Source of the DNA: Cytophagales bacterium
GTDB taxonomy: Bacteria; Bacteroidota; Bacteroidia; Cytophagales; Cyclobacteriaceae
Length of the DNA: 8,224 nucleotides
Direction of reading: 5' to 3'
Assembly: GCA_003541895.1 (NCBI GenBank)
Contig: DPLR01000597.1
Span: 1 to 8,224, forward strand
The notes under the pieces: generated by a model
Databases searched by the model: none
What the model was told of the DNA's origin: nothing
Seen by the model: the letters and a program-made list of their open reading frames with translations, nothing else
Shown here: positions 1 to 5,637 of the stretch, one piece after another
Layout of the letters: each line of letters begins with the position of its first letter
Position numbering within the stretch: position 1 is the first letter of the stretch
Translations under genes and position numbers: made by a program

Positions 1-158
1 TGGAAAGTCACTTCAAACTCGAATTGAAAGAATTTTTTGAAAGCTATAAGAAGCTCGAGAATAAAGTGGTCACCGTTCCTGATTTTCAGGACAAGCAAAC
101 TGCAATGAATCTTATTCAAAAAGCAATCGTGACTTATCGCGAGACTTATAAGAAATAA
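1..158 (+). CDS. ppa: Inorganic pyrophosphatase, C-terminal end (partial)
   Basis: This is the 3' end of a gene that begins before the window. The open frame starts at position 3 and closes with TAA at 156-158, giving 51 residues. The segment FFESYKKLEN followed by a short acidic stretch and a final Lys/Arg-rich helix resembles the C-terminus of soluble family I inorganic pyrophosphatases; E. coli Ppa has the related string HFFEHYKDLE at the same place. The family hydrolyses pyrophosphate to two phosphates in the cytoplasm, pulling biosynthetic reactions forward. The catalytic Asp/Glu residues lie upstream of the window and cannot be checked. The stop codon shares one base with the start of the next gene (TAATG), which suggests co-transcription and translational coupling. 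The assignment rests only on this C-terminal resemblance. Confidence 0.7.
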   Translation, partial: ESHFKLELKEFFESYKKLENKVVTVPDFQDKQTAMNLIQKAIVTYRETYKK

Positions 159-1162
159 TGCAACGCCTTAAGTCTTTTCTGATCATCCAAACGGCTTTTA
201 TTGGTGATGTGATTCTGGCCACAGGCTTAATAGAAAAGCTTCATCAACATTACCCAGAGGCAAAGATCGATTTTCTCTTGAGGAAAGGTAATGAAGGGTT
301 ACTCTCAAAACATCCGCTTCTGCGCGAAGTACTCGTTTGGAATAAAAAAGATTCAAAAATCTCAAACCTTTTCAAGGTCATTAGTAAAGTCAGAAGTAAT
401 CAATACGATTGCGTTATCAATGTTCATCGGTTTGCGAGCTCAGGAATAATCACAGCACTTTCTGGGAGCAAGTTGAAAATTGGGTTCGACAAAAACCCTA
501 TCTCATTTTTATTTACAAAGAAGATAAAGCATGAAATAGGTGATCTTCATGAAGTGCAACGCAATCAAAAATTGATTGAAGAGGTGACTGATCAGGAATT
601 TTGCAAACCCCAACTATATCCTTCGGTTTCTGATTTTGAAAAGGTGAAATCGTATCAGACCAACGCCTACTTGTGCATTGCTCCAACTTCAGTTTGGTTC
701 ACCAAACAATTTTCAACAGAGAAATGGGTTGAGTTTTTAAAATCGATTCAAAACCGGAAGTATAAAATTTATTTATTGGGAGCACCATCTGATCACTTTG
801 TTTGTGAATCAATTCGATTAGCATCGGCTAATGAAAATGTAATTAACCTCGCTGGTCAATTATCATTTCTTGAGTCGGCAGCTTTGATGAAAAACGCAGT
901 GATGAATTTCGTAAATGATTCTGCGCCCATGCACATCGCATCTTCAATGAATGCACCTGTTACAGCCATCTTTTGTTCAACGGTGCCTTCCTTTGGTTTT
1001 GGGCCGTTGTCAGATCACTCGAACGTTGTGGAGACAACTGAAAAATTATTGTGCCGTCCATGCGGTCTTCATGGATTTAAAGAATGCCCGCAGGGGCATT
1101 TTAAGTGTGCAACGGCTATTTCGGTAAATCAACTTAGTAATCTATTGCCTTCAGAAAATTGA
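158..1162 (+). CDS. Glycosyltransferase family 9 (heptosyltransferase-like) protein
   Basis: The 334-residue protein has the two-domain GT-B layout of LPS heptosyltransferases (WaaC/WaaF/RfaF-like), which transfer ADP-heptose-type sugars to lipid A core on the cytoplasmic face of the inner membrane. The N-terminal motif around residues 9-20 (IIQTAFIGDVIL) carries Asp17, at the place of the catalytic Asp of WaaC. Lys183 sits in the donor-phosphate region. The C-terminal domain has NLAGQLSFLE (230-239) and NDSAPMHIA (253-261), the family's donor-binding signature. The tail holds four cysteines (299, 302, 310, 317) around a CRPC...CPQG...C pattern. Length is normal for the family. The ATG overlaps the TAA of the preceding pyrophosphatase gene, which fixes the start. 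It is not part of the sugar-catabolic locus, and its stop codon touches the stop of the convergent lactate dehydrogenase gene. The true donor and acceptor cannot be told from the sequence. Confidence 0.85.
   Translation: MQRLKSFLIIQTAFIGDVILATGLIEKLHQHYPEAKIDFLLRKGNEGLLSKHPLLREVLVWNKKDSKISNLFKVISKVRSNQYDCVINVHRFASSGIITALSGSKLKIGFDKNPISFLFTKKIKHEIGDLHEVQRNQKLIEEVTDQEFCKPQLYPSVSDFEKVKSYQTNAYLCIAPTSVWFTKQFSTEKWVEFLKSIQNRKYKIYLLGAPSDHFVCESIRLASANENVINLAGQLSFLESAALMKNAVMNFVNDSAPMHIASSMNAPVTAIFCSTVPSFGFGPLSDHSNVVETTEKLLCRPCGLHGFKECPQGHFKCATAISVNQLSNLLPSEN
1083..1100. terminator. Candidate hairpin near the convergent gene ends
   Basis: A perfect 7-bp inverted repeat, AATGCCC (1083-1089) and GGGCATT (1094-1100), encloses a GCAG loop. 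It can be extended by a G-T wobble and an A-T pair on the outside. It lies inside the 3' end of the glycosyltransferase gene, about 60 bp before its stop and about 60 bp beyond the stop of the leftward operon. On the minus strand the stem is followed by CTTTAAAT, only a weak T tract, so an intrinsic terminator for the leftward operon is possible but unproven. The bases also encode the conserved Glu-Cys-Pro-Gln-Gly-His segment, so the repeat may be coincidental. Confidence 0.22.
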
Positions 1163-2314
1163 TTAAGACTTAACGAGGTAATTCGGAAGTTCAGTAATTT
1201 TTTCGCAGCCTACTTGCTCCATCACTTGCTTCAATTGTGTTTTCAGCATACCCATCATGTGATCACCACCCCCGTTTCCTAGTGCAGCAACAGCATACAT
1301 AAAAGATCTTCCAAGAAAAGTGAACTCAGCGCCACTGGCCATGCTACGGGCAATATCCGGCCCGGAGCGAAGACCACTATCCATCATAATTTTTATTTTG
1401 CCATTCAGTTTTTTTACGATCGGCTCAAGTGATTTGATGGATGATTGACCGGCATCGATCTGTCGGCCACCATGATTTGAAACGATGATTCCATCAAATC
1501 CCATTCTAACTGCAGCCTCTGCATCTTGTTCTGTGGCAACGCCTTTCAAAATCAGTTTGCCTTTCCACTTGTCGCGAATGGGTGCCACTTTTTCTTCATC
1601 CATTCTTCCGCTAAAAGTCTTGTTCATGAATTGACCAAGTTGTTTCATGCTTAAACCCTTGTCCATATATTTTTTCATGGTGGCAAATTCTGGCGAACCA
1701 TGAAGCAACGTTCTTAATGCCCACTCGGGCCGACCAAGAATTTGAATAATATTTTCCAAAGTCATTCGGGGTGGCATAGCCAATCCATTTCTGATATCGC
1801 GAGGCCGAAACCCAAAGGTGGGCACATCGCACAGTAGCACCAGCACCTGATAGCTTGAGTTTTGCAACCTTGTGAGGATATCATCGCGCAACGAATTTTC
1901 TGTGGGATGATAAAGTTGATACCACGCTTTGCCTTCGGTAATTTCACTTATCCTTTCAATACTGCTGGTGGTAACGGTGCTTAAAATAAAGGGCACGTTA
2001 TGTTGTACCGCAGCTCTTGCTAAAATTTCTGGAGCATTGGGCCAAATCAATCCTTGAAGTCCAACAGGCGCTACGCCAAAGGGAGCATCGTATGTATGAC
2101 CGAATAACTCGGTCTTTAAATCAGCGGATTTAAATTTATTCAGGTAATAAGGGGCCAACTCAACTTGTCGAACTTCGGTTGTGTTTTTTATAAGATTGAT
2201 ATCTTCATTGCATCCGCCATCCAAATACTCAAATGCAAACTTTGGAATTTTTTGCTTTGAGCGATTTCGCAAATCATCAACGGATGGGAAATTAGGATTG
2301 TAAGACCAACTCAT
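1163..2314 (-). CDS. lldD: FMN-dependent alpha-hydroxy-acid dehydrogenase, probable L-lactate dehydrogenase (LldD type)
   Basis: The 383-residue protein is a full-length member of the FMN-dependent alpha-hydroxy-acid oxidase family (LldD, glycolate oxidase, flavocytochrome b2), folded as a TIM barrel. The expected active-site residues can all be placed: Tyr30 (FEYLDGG), Tyr135 (WYQLY), Asp163 and Arg170 (CDVPTFGFRPRD), Lys257 (LILKG), and the base His281 with Arg284 in SNHGGRQID. The FMN-phosphate region follows at MMDSGLRSG (310-318) and LGRS (334-337). The family oxidises L-2-hydroxy acids to 2-keto acids, passing electrons to quinone, cytochrome or oxygen; the acceptor here is unknown. It is the last gene of the leftward operon, starting 2 bp after the mutarotase stop. 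Because the pathway's final cleavage yields pyruvate and L-lactate, oxidation of that lactate to a second pyruvate is the natural role. The context supports L-lactate, but a related hydroxy acid is possible. Confidence 0.85.
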   Translation of the reverse strand: MSWSYNPNFPSVDDLRNRSKQKIPKFAFEYLDGGCNEDINLIKNTTEVRQVELAPYYLNKFKSADLKTELFGHTYDAPFGVAPVGLQGLIWPNAPEILARAAVQHNVPFILSTVTTSSIERISEITEGKAWYQLYHPTENSLRDDILTRLQNSSYQVLVLLCDVPTFGFRPRDIRNGLAMPPRMTLENIIQILGRPEWALRTLLHGSPEFATMKKYMDKGLSMKQLGQFMNKTFSGRMDEEKVAPIRDKWKGKLILKGVATEQDAEAAVRMGFDGIIVSNHGGRQIDAGQSSIKSLEPIVKKLNGKIKIMMDSGLRSGPDIARSMASGAEFTFLGRSFMYAVAALGNGGGDHMMGMLKTQLKQVMEQVGCEKITELPNYLVKS

Positions 2315-2316
2315 AG

Positions 2317-2655
2317 CTATTGAATACTTAAATCAAAAATCTTTTCCATTAGCATCCACTTTTCACCAGGCTTAGCGGTGGGCAATGATTGTTGGTAGTT
2401 CCACATTAGTTTTTCCCATGCCTGAACCCGTTCGTTTGATTCATCTAATAATTTTTTCCTTTCAAAACTGAAATCATCATTCGCTTCGATGATCATGAAC
2501 AAGCGATTTTCAATAAGGTAAATTTCTAGCAAAGTTATTCCGGCTTCTTTGATGCTCGCTGTAATTTCTGGCCAGATTTTCTCATGGTATTTTTTGTATT
2601 CCGCAATTAATGCGGAGTCATTTTTTAAATCCAAAGCCAGACAAAACCGCTTCAT
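2317..2655 (-). CDS. RhaM-family sugar mutarotase, presumed L-fucose mutarotase
   Basis: The 112-residue protein belongs to the L-rhamnose mutarotase (RhaM/YiiL, COG3254) family of small dimeric alpha/beta-barrel proteins, which interconvert alpha and beta pyranose anomers. Tyr20 and His24 in YKKYHEKIWPE match the YxxxH...IWPE signature containing the catalytic His22 of E. coli RhaM. Tyr46, Trp80 and Trp85 lie where the family has its sugar-stacking aromatics. The reading frame is open 60 bp further upstream, but the start chosen here, Met in MKRFCLALDL, overlaps the fucP stop as ATGA and begins exactly where E. coli RhaM begins; the longer version would add an unrelated 20-residue extension lying within fucP. 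The operon points to L-fucose (or L-galactose) as substrate, supplying the anomer that the dehydrogenase accepts. It is not related to FucU, the other fucose mutarotase family. Substrate is inferred from context only. Confidence 0.85.
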   Translation of the reverse strand: MKRFCLALDLKNDSALIAEYKKYHEKIWPEITASIKEAGITLLEIYLIENRLFMIIEANDDFSFERKKLLDESNERVQAWEKLMWNYQQSLPTAKPGEKWMLMEKIFDLSIQ

Positions 2656-3902
2656 GATTTTATGGTTTGATAACCTTTCCATCCGTAGAGCATGACAGCG
2701 ATAAAGCAAATACAAGGTATAACGAACGATTGCTGAATACCAACATGATCTGCGATCAATCCCATCAATGGCGGAAGTATGGCGCCACCCACGATAGACA
2801 TTATTACAAATGAAGAACCAAGCTTCGTGTTATCGCCCAAATCTTGTACGCCCAACGCAAAGATGGTTGGAAACATGATCGACATAAATAGATTCAAGCC
2901 CAAAACAGAATACACTGCAAGCAAGCCGCTCGTAAAAATACCCGACAAGCAAAGCACTGAAGCTGCCAACCCATATACCATGAGGAGCTTGTGGTCTTTT
3001 ATAAACGTCATGAGCCATGTGCCTAAAAACCTTCCGCTCACAAAAAGAAATGTACCAATGACCATAAAACTTTTTGAAGCTACTTCTCGTGTTGTGCCTG
3101 GAATAAGATCGATCACATAGTTGATGGTAATCCCCCAGATGCCGGCTTGAGCGCCCACGTAGAGTAATTGAACGATGATCGCGTACTTAAAATGCTTGTG
3201 GTTAAAGATGGATTTATCAAACTTTATTTTTTTTCCTTTCGTTGGCTCAGGCATCTTTGTGAACGAAAATAAGGCGGCTACACAAAGCACTGTAATTGCT
3301 AAAAGAGTATATGGAAAGATCACTGCATTTGCCGCAGCTTGTTTTTCTTCTAAACTTGTGAGTGCGCCTTCATTGCCTGCAAAAATAAATTGACCCGCAA
3401 GCCATGGCCCAACAACCAGTGCCACTCCGTTGAACGACTGAGAAAAATTTAGTCTTTGAACAGCCGTCTCCGATTTACCTAAGACAGTGATGTATGGATT
3501 TGCTGCGGTCTCAAGAAAAGCCAAACCACTTGCTATGATGTATAATGCTACCAAGAAAAATCCGAACTGTAGTTGGTTTGCGGCCGGAATAAATAATAGA
3601 GCTCCAATAGCATAAAGAGCCAAGCCCAACAGTATTCCGCTTTTATAGGAGAAACGCTCAATGAATAATCCTGCGGGAATGGCAATGGTGAAATATCCAA
3701 AATAGAAAGCGGTTTCAACCAGAAGCGCTTGGGTTCGGCTGATATCGAACACAGGTTGGAAGTGCGCAATCAGTGAAGAGTTTAAAATATTGGCTAACCC
3801 CCAGAGGAAAAAAAGACTCGTGACTAATATTAGAGGTAAAGTAAACGCAGCCTGAGTTTTATTCTGTATCGAAAGATTTTCATTTGAAGTGGGTAGTTGC
3901 AT
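2652..3902 (-). CDS. fucP: FucP-type sugar:H+ symporter (FHS family, MFS)
   Basis: The 416-residue integral membrane protein aligns end to end with the E. coli L-fucose:proton symporter FucP, with about 12 hydrophobic helices and a lysine-rich cytoplasmic loop between the two halves (about 216-238). Family landmarks are SLFFLWGLAN (29-38), SAFYFGYF-like TAFYFGYFTIAIPAG (64-78), LETAANP (130-136), the NxxQxFN motif (152-158), YVGAQAGIW (248-256), FMSIMFPTIFALG (339-351) and GSSF (362-365). Glu131 matches the proton-coupling Glu135 of E. coli FucP, but Ser42 stands where E. coli has Asp46, so coupling may differ. It would import L-fucose or a related sugar across the inner membrane. It starts 9 bp after the SDR stop, and its TGA overlaps the mutarotase ATG. 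Related FHS permeases carry glucose or galactose, so the substrate rests on its operon partners. Confidence 0.88.
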   Translation of the reverse strand: MQLPTSNENLSIQNKTQAAFTLPLILVTSLFFLWGLANILNSSLIAHFQPVFDISRTQALLVETAFYFGYFTIAIPAGLFIERFSYKSGILLGLALYAIGALLFIPAANQLQFGFFLVALYIIASGLAFLETAANPYITVLGKSETAVQRLNFSQSFNGVALVVGPWLAGQFIFAGNEGALTSLEEKQAAANAVIFPYTLLAITVLCVAALFSFTKMPEPTKGKKIKFDKSIFNHKHFKYAIIVQLLYVGAQAGIWGITINYVIDLIPGTTREVASKSFMVIGTFLFVSGRFLGTWLMTFIKDHKLLMVYGLAASVLCLSGIFTSGLLAVYSVLGLNLFMSIMFPTIFALGVQDLGDNTKLGSSFVIMSIVGGAILPPLMGLIADHVGIQQSFVIPCICFIAVMLYGWKGYQTIKS

Positions 3903-3911
3903 GTCAATAAT

Positions 3912-4691
3912 TTATAAACTTCGGTCGAGATGAACGTATCCGCCATCTACATGAATCAACTGGCCAGTGGTATGGCTTGAACAATCCGACAATAGAAACA
4001 CTGCCATGTTAGCAATCTCTTCCGCTGTGGTCATTCGTTTTCCTAATGGAATTTTTTCCGTAATTGATTTTAATTTTTGCTCAGGGTTAGGAAAAGTTTT
4101 GATCCAGTTTTCATATAGCGGAGTATAACACTCAGCAACAATGATTGCATTCACCCGAATTCCATAGGGGAGTAGTTCTACTGCCCACTCGCGTGTTAAT
4201 GCGTTGCGCCCTCCGTTGCTGGCAGCGTAGGCTGAAGTATTACCCTGACCGGTTTCCGCAGTCTTCGATCCAATGTTTACAATGGCTCCTTTACTTTTGA
4301 TTAGGTGCGGTAGAGCGTGATGCGCCATCAAATAATAGTGCACTACATTTTTATGTAATGATGCCATGAAGGCATCATAGTTTCCGCTGGCAAGGCCTAC
4401 ACCATCGTTCACTCCGGCATTATTAACCAAGCCGTCAAGCTTTCCAAATTCTGCCATGGCGATATCAATCGCTTTTTCACATTCCTCGGGTAGTGTTAAT
4501 TCTGCGGTGATTGCGAAACAATTTTTTCCAAGCGATTTTATTTTAGCAGCAGTTTCTGAATTGTCTTTTTCATTGCGACCTACGATTACTGGTATGGCTC
4601 CTTCTTCGGCAAGTTTTACCACAATGCCTTCGCCAATGCCCTTAGCGCCACCTGTTACTATAACGACTTTATCGATAAGATGTAAATCCAT
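3912..4691 (-). CDS. SDR-family oxidoreductase, presumed L-fucose dehydrogenase with atypical active site
   Basis: The 259-residue protein is a classical-length short-chain dehydrogenase. The Rossmann motif TGGAKGIG is at 13-20, Arg39 at the end of strand beta-2 hints at NADP+ preference, NNAG is at 90-93, Asn115 fits the catalytic tetrad, and Ser142 and Tyr155 are 13 residues apart as expected. The catalytic Lys of YxxxK is missing: the codon at residue 159 is AAC, giving YAASN. The frame around it is intact and the rest of the protein, including LTREWAVELLPYGIRVNA (165-182) and a CYTPLYENW substrate-loop segment, looks well conserved. Sitting between the lactonase (8 bp upstream) and the permease, it is the best candidate for oxidation of L-fucose to L-fucono-lactone, the step otherwise missing from the locus. 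The SDR in the other operon keeps its Lys and is assigned to the later dehydrogenation. The function is inferred from position. Confidence 0.75.
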   Translation of the reverse strand: MDLHLIDKVVIVTGGAKGIGEGIVVKLAEEGAIPVIVGRNEKDNSETAAKIKSLGKNCFAITAELTLPEECEKAIDIAMAEFGKLDGLVNNAGVNDGVGLASGNYDAFMASLHKNVVHYYLMAHHALPHLIKSKGAIVNIGSKTAETGQGNTSAYAASNGGRNALTREWAVELLPYGIRVNAIIVAECYTPLYENWIKTFPNPEQKLKSITEKIPLGKRMTTAEEIANMAVFLLSDCSSHTTGQLIHVDGGYVHLDRSL

Positions 4692-4699
4692 TTCTGATT

Positions 4700-5527
4700 T
4701 TAAAGATTGTAAAAATCCTTCGCATTTTTACCCATGACTTTGAATTGATTTTCGTTGGTTAAGGATTGAATGTAATCCTGAATAATTTTCAATTGCTGTT
4801 CATAAGTAGCTGCAAGCAAACAAACAGGCCAATCTGAGCCATACATTATTCGGTCAACGCCAAACGATTCAAATACAACATCGAGATAAGGCGTAAACTC
4901 AGACGCCTTCCAGTTTTTCCAATTGGCCTCCGTTGTCATACCCGAAATTTTGCAATACACATTTTTGTTTTGAGCCATGTTGTTCATGTATTGCTTCCAT
5001 GAGTTGATTTCTTTGTTTTTGATATTCGGTTTTGCAAGGTGATCGATAACAAACTTATGGTCGGGAAAAAGATTAACCAATTCAATAGCGGCAGGAAATT
5101 GTTTCGGATAGATTAAGACATCATACGTGAAATTGAATTTCTTCAGCAAACGAATTCCGTTCATAAAATCAGGACGCAGCATAAATCGATCATCGGGCTC
5201 GGCCTGCACAATGTGCCTGAATCCTTTCAGTTTTTTAAATTTGCTGAAATAGTTTAACTTTTCTTCTACGTTCGGTGCGCTCAAATTTATCCAGCCCACC
5301 ACACCTTCAATAGAACTATTTTTCACTGCAAGCTCTAAGAGAAATTCGGTTTCATTTTCAGACTGATCGGCTTGTATTGCAACACAGCCATCTATTTTAT
5401 TTTTTGTTAATAGAGGTTGCAAATCGATTGGCAAGAAATCCTTTTTTAGTTGAGGCATCTCATCGTTGATCCAAGCATCTCGAATCGGATCATATTTCCA
5501 GAAGTGTTGATGTGAGTCGATTACCAT
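4700..5527 (-). CDS. Amidohydrolase-family sugar lactonase, probable L-fuconolactonase
   Basis: The 275-residue protein belongs to the COG3618 branch of the amidohydrolase superfamily (TIM-dependent metal hydrolase fold), which includes the L-fuconolactonase and L-rhamnono-lactonase type enzymes. The N-terminal strand ends in SHQHFW with His6 and His8, the family HxH. Later landmarks are RHIVQ (104-108), DHLAKP (162-167), CKISG (192-196), YGSDWPV (229-235, with Asp232 as the conserved last-strand Asp) and a closing NAKDFYNL. It would hydrolyse L-fucono-lactone to L-fuconate in the cytoplasm. It is the first gene of the leftward operon, 110 bp from the divergent fuconate dehydratase. No signal peptide is seen, and the start at MVIDSHQHFW leaves the HxH at the normal distance. 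Substrate is inferred from neighbours; related proteins hydrolyse other sugar lactones or 2-pyrone-4,6-dicarboxylate. Confidence 0.85.
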   Translation of the reverse strand: MVIDSHQHFWKYDPIRDAWINDEMPQLKKDFLPIDLQPLLTKNKIDGCVAIQADQSENETEFLLELAVKNSSIEGVVGWINLSAPNVEEKLNYFSKFKKLKGFRHIVQAEPDDRFMLRPDFMNGIRLLKKFNFTYDVLIYPKQFPAAIELVNLFPDHKFVIDHLAKPNIKNKEINSWKQYMNNMAQNKNVYCKISGMTTEANWKNWKASEFTPYLDVVFESFGVDRIMYGSDWPVCLLAATYEQQLKIIQDYIQSLTNENQFKVMGKNAKDFYNL

Positions 5528-5637
5528 CGATCAAATAATTTATTAATTTGTCGCTGCGTTAACGATTAATGTTTAATATTAATAAAAATGATTTTTAAAT
5601 TGAACGCATCGATCGTTTCGTTTTAAAATATTCTGCA
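5528..5637. promoter_or_regulatory. Divergent control region between the two sugar-catabolic operons
   Basis: This 110-bp AT-rich gap separates the starts of the lactonase gene (minus) and the fuconate dehydratase gene (plus), so promoters for both operons are expected here. Visible elements are the perfect palindromes CGTTAACG (5557-5564) and TTAATATTAA (5573-5582), three copies of ATTAAT (5542, 5565 and 5578), and an AACG...CGTT pair with 7-base spacing (5603-5617). No exact Bacteroidota -7 element (TAnnTTTG) was found on either strand; TTAATTTG at 5543-5550 is a one-base mismatch without a convincing -33 partner. A shared operator for one regulator is plausible, but none is encoded in the window. 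Confidence 0.55.

Noticed and set aside
2656..2715. A 20-residue N-terminal extension of the mutarotase in the same frame
   Set aside because: It lies wholly within the end of fucP, has no family similarity, and the internal Met overlaps the fucP stop as ATGA and matches the start of known RhaM proteins.
2779..3393. Plus-strand open frames of 113 and 72 codons opposite fucP
   Set aside because: They are antisense to a well-supported membrane protein, show no recognisable domain, and look like by-products of the opposite coding frame.
3912..4691. First SDR as a pseudogene because the catalytic Lys is absent
   Set aside because: No frameshift or premature stop is present, length is normal, other motifs are intact and neighbours are tightly coupled, so decay is not supported; treated as an atypical enzyme.
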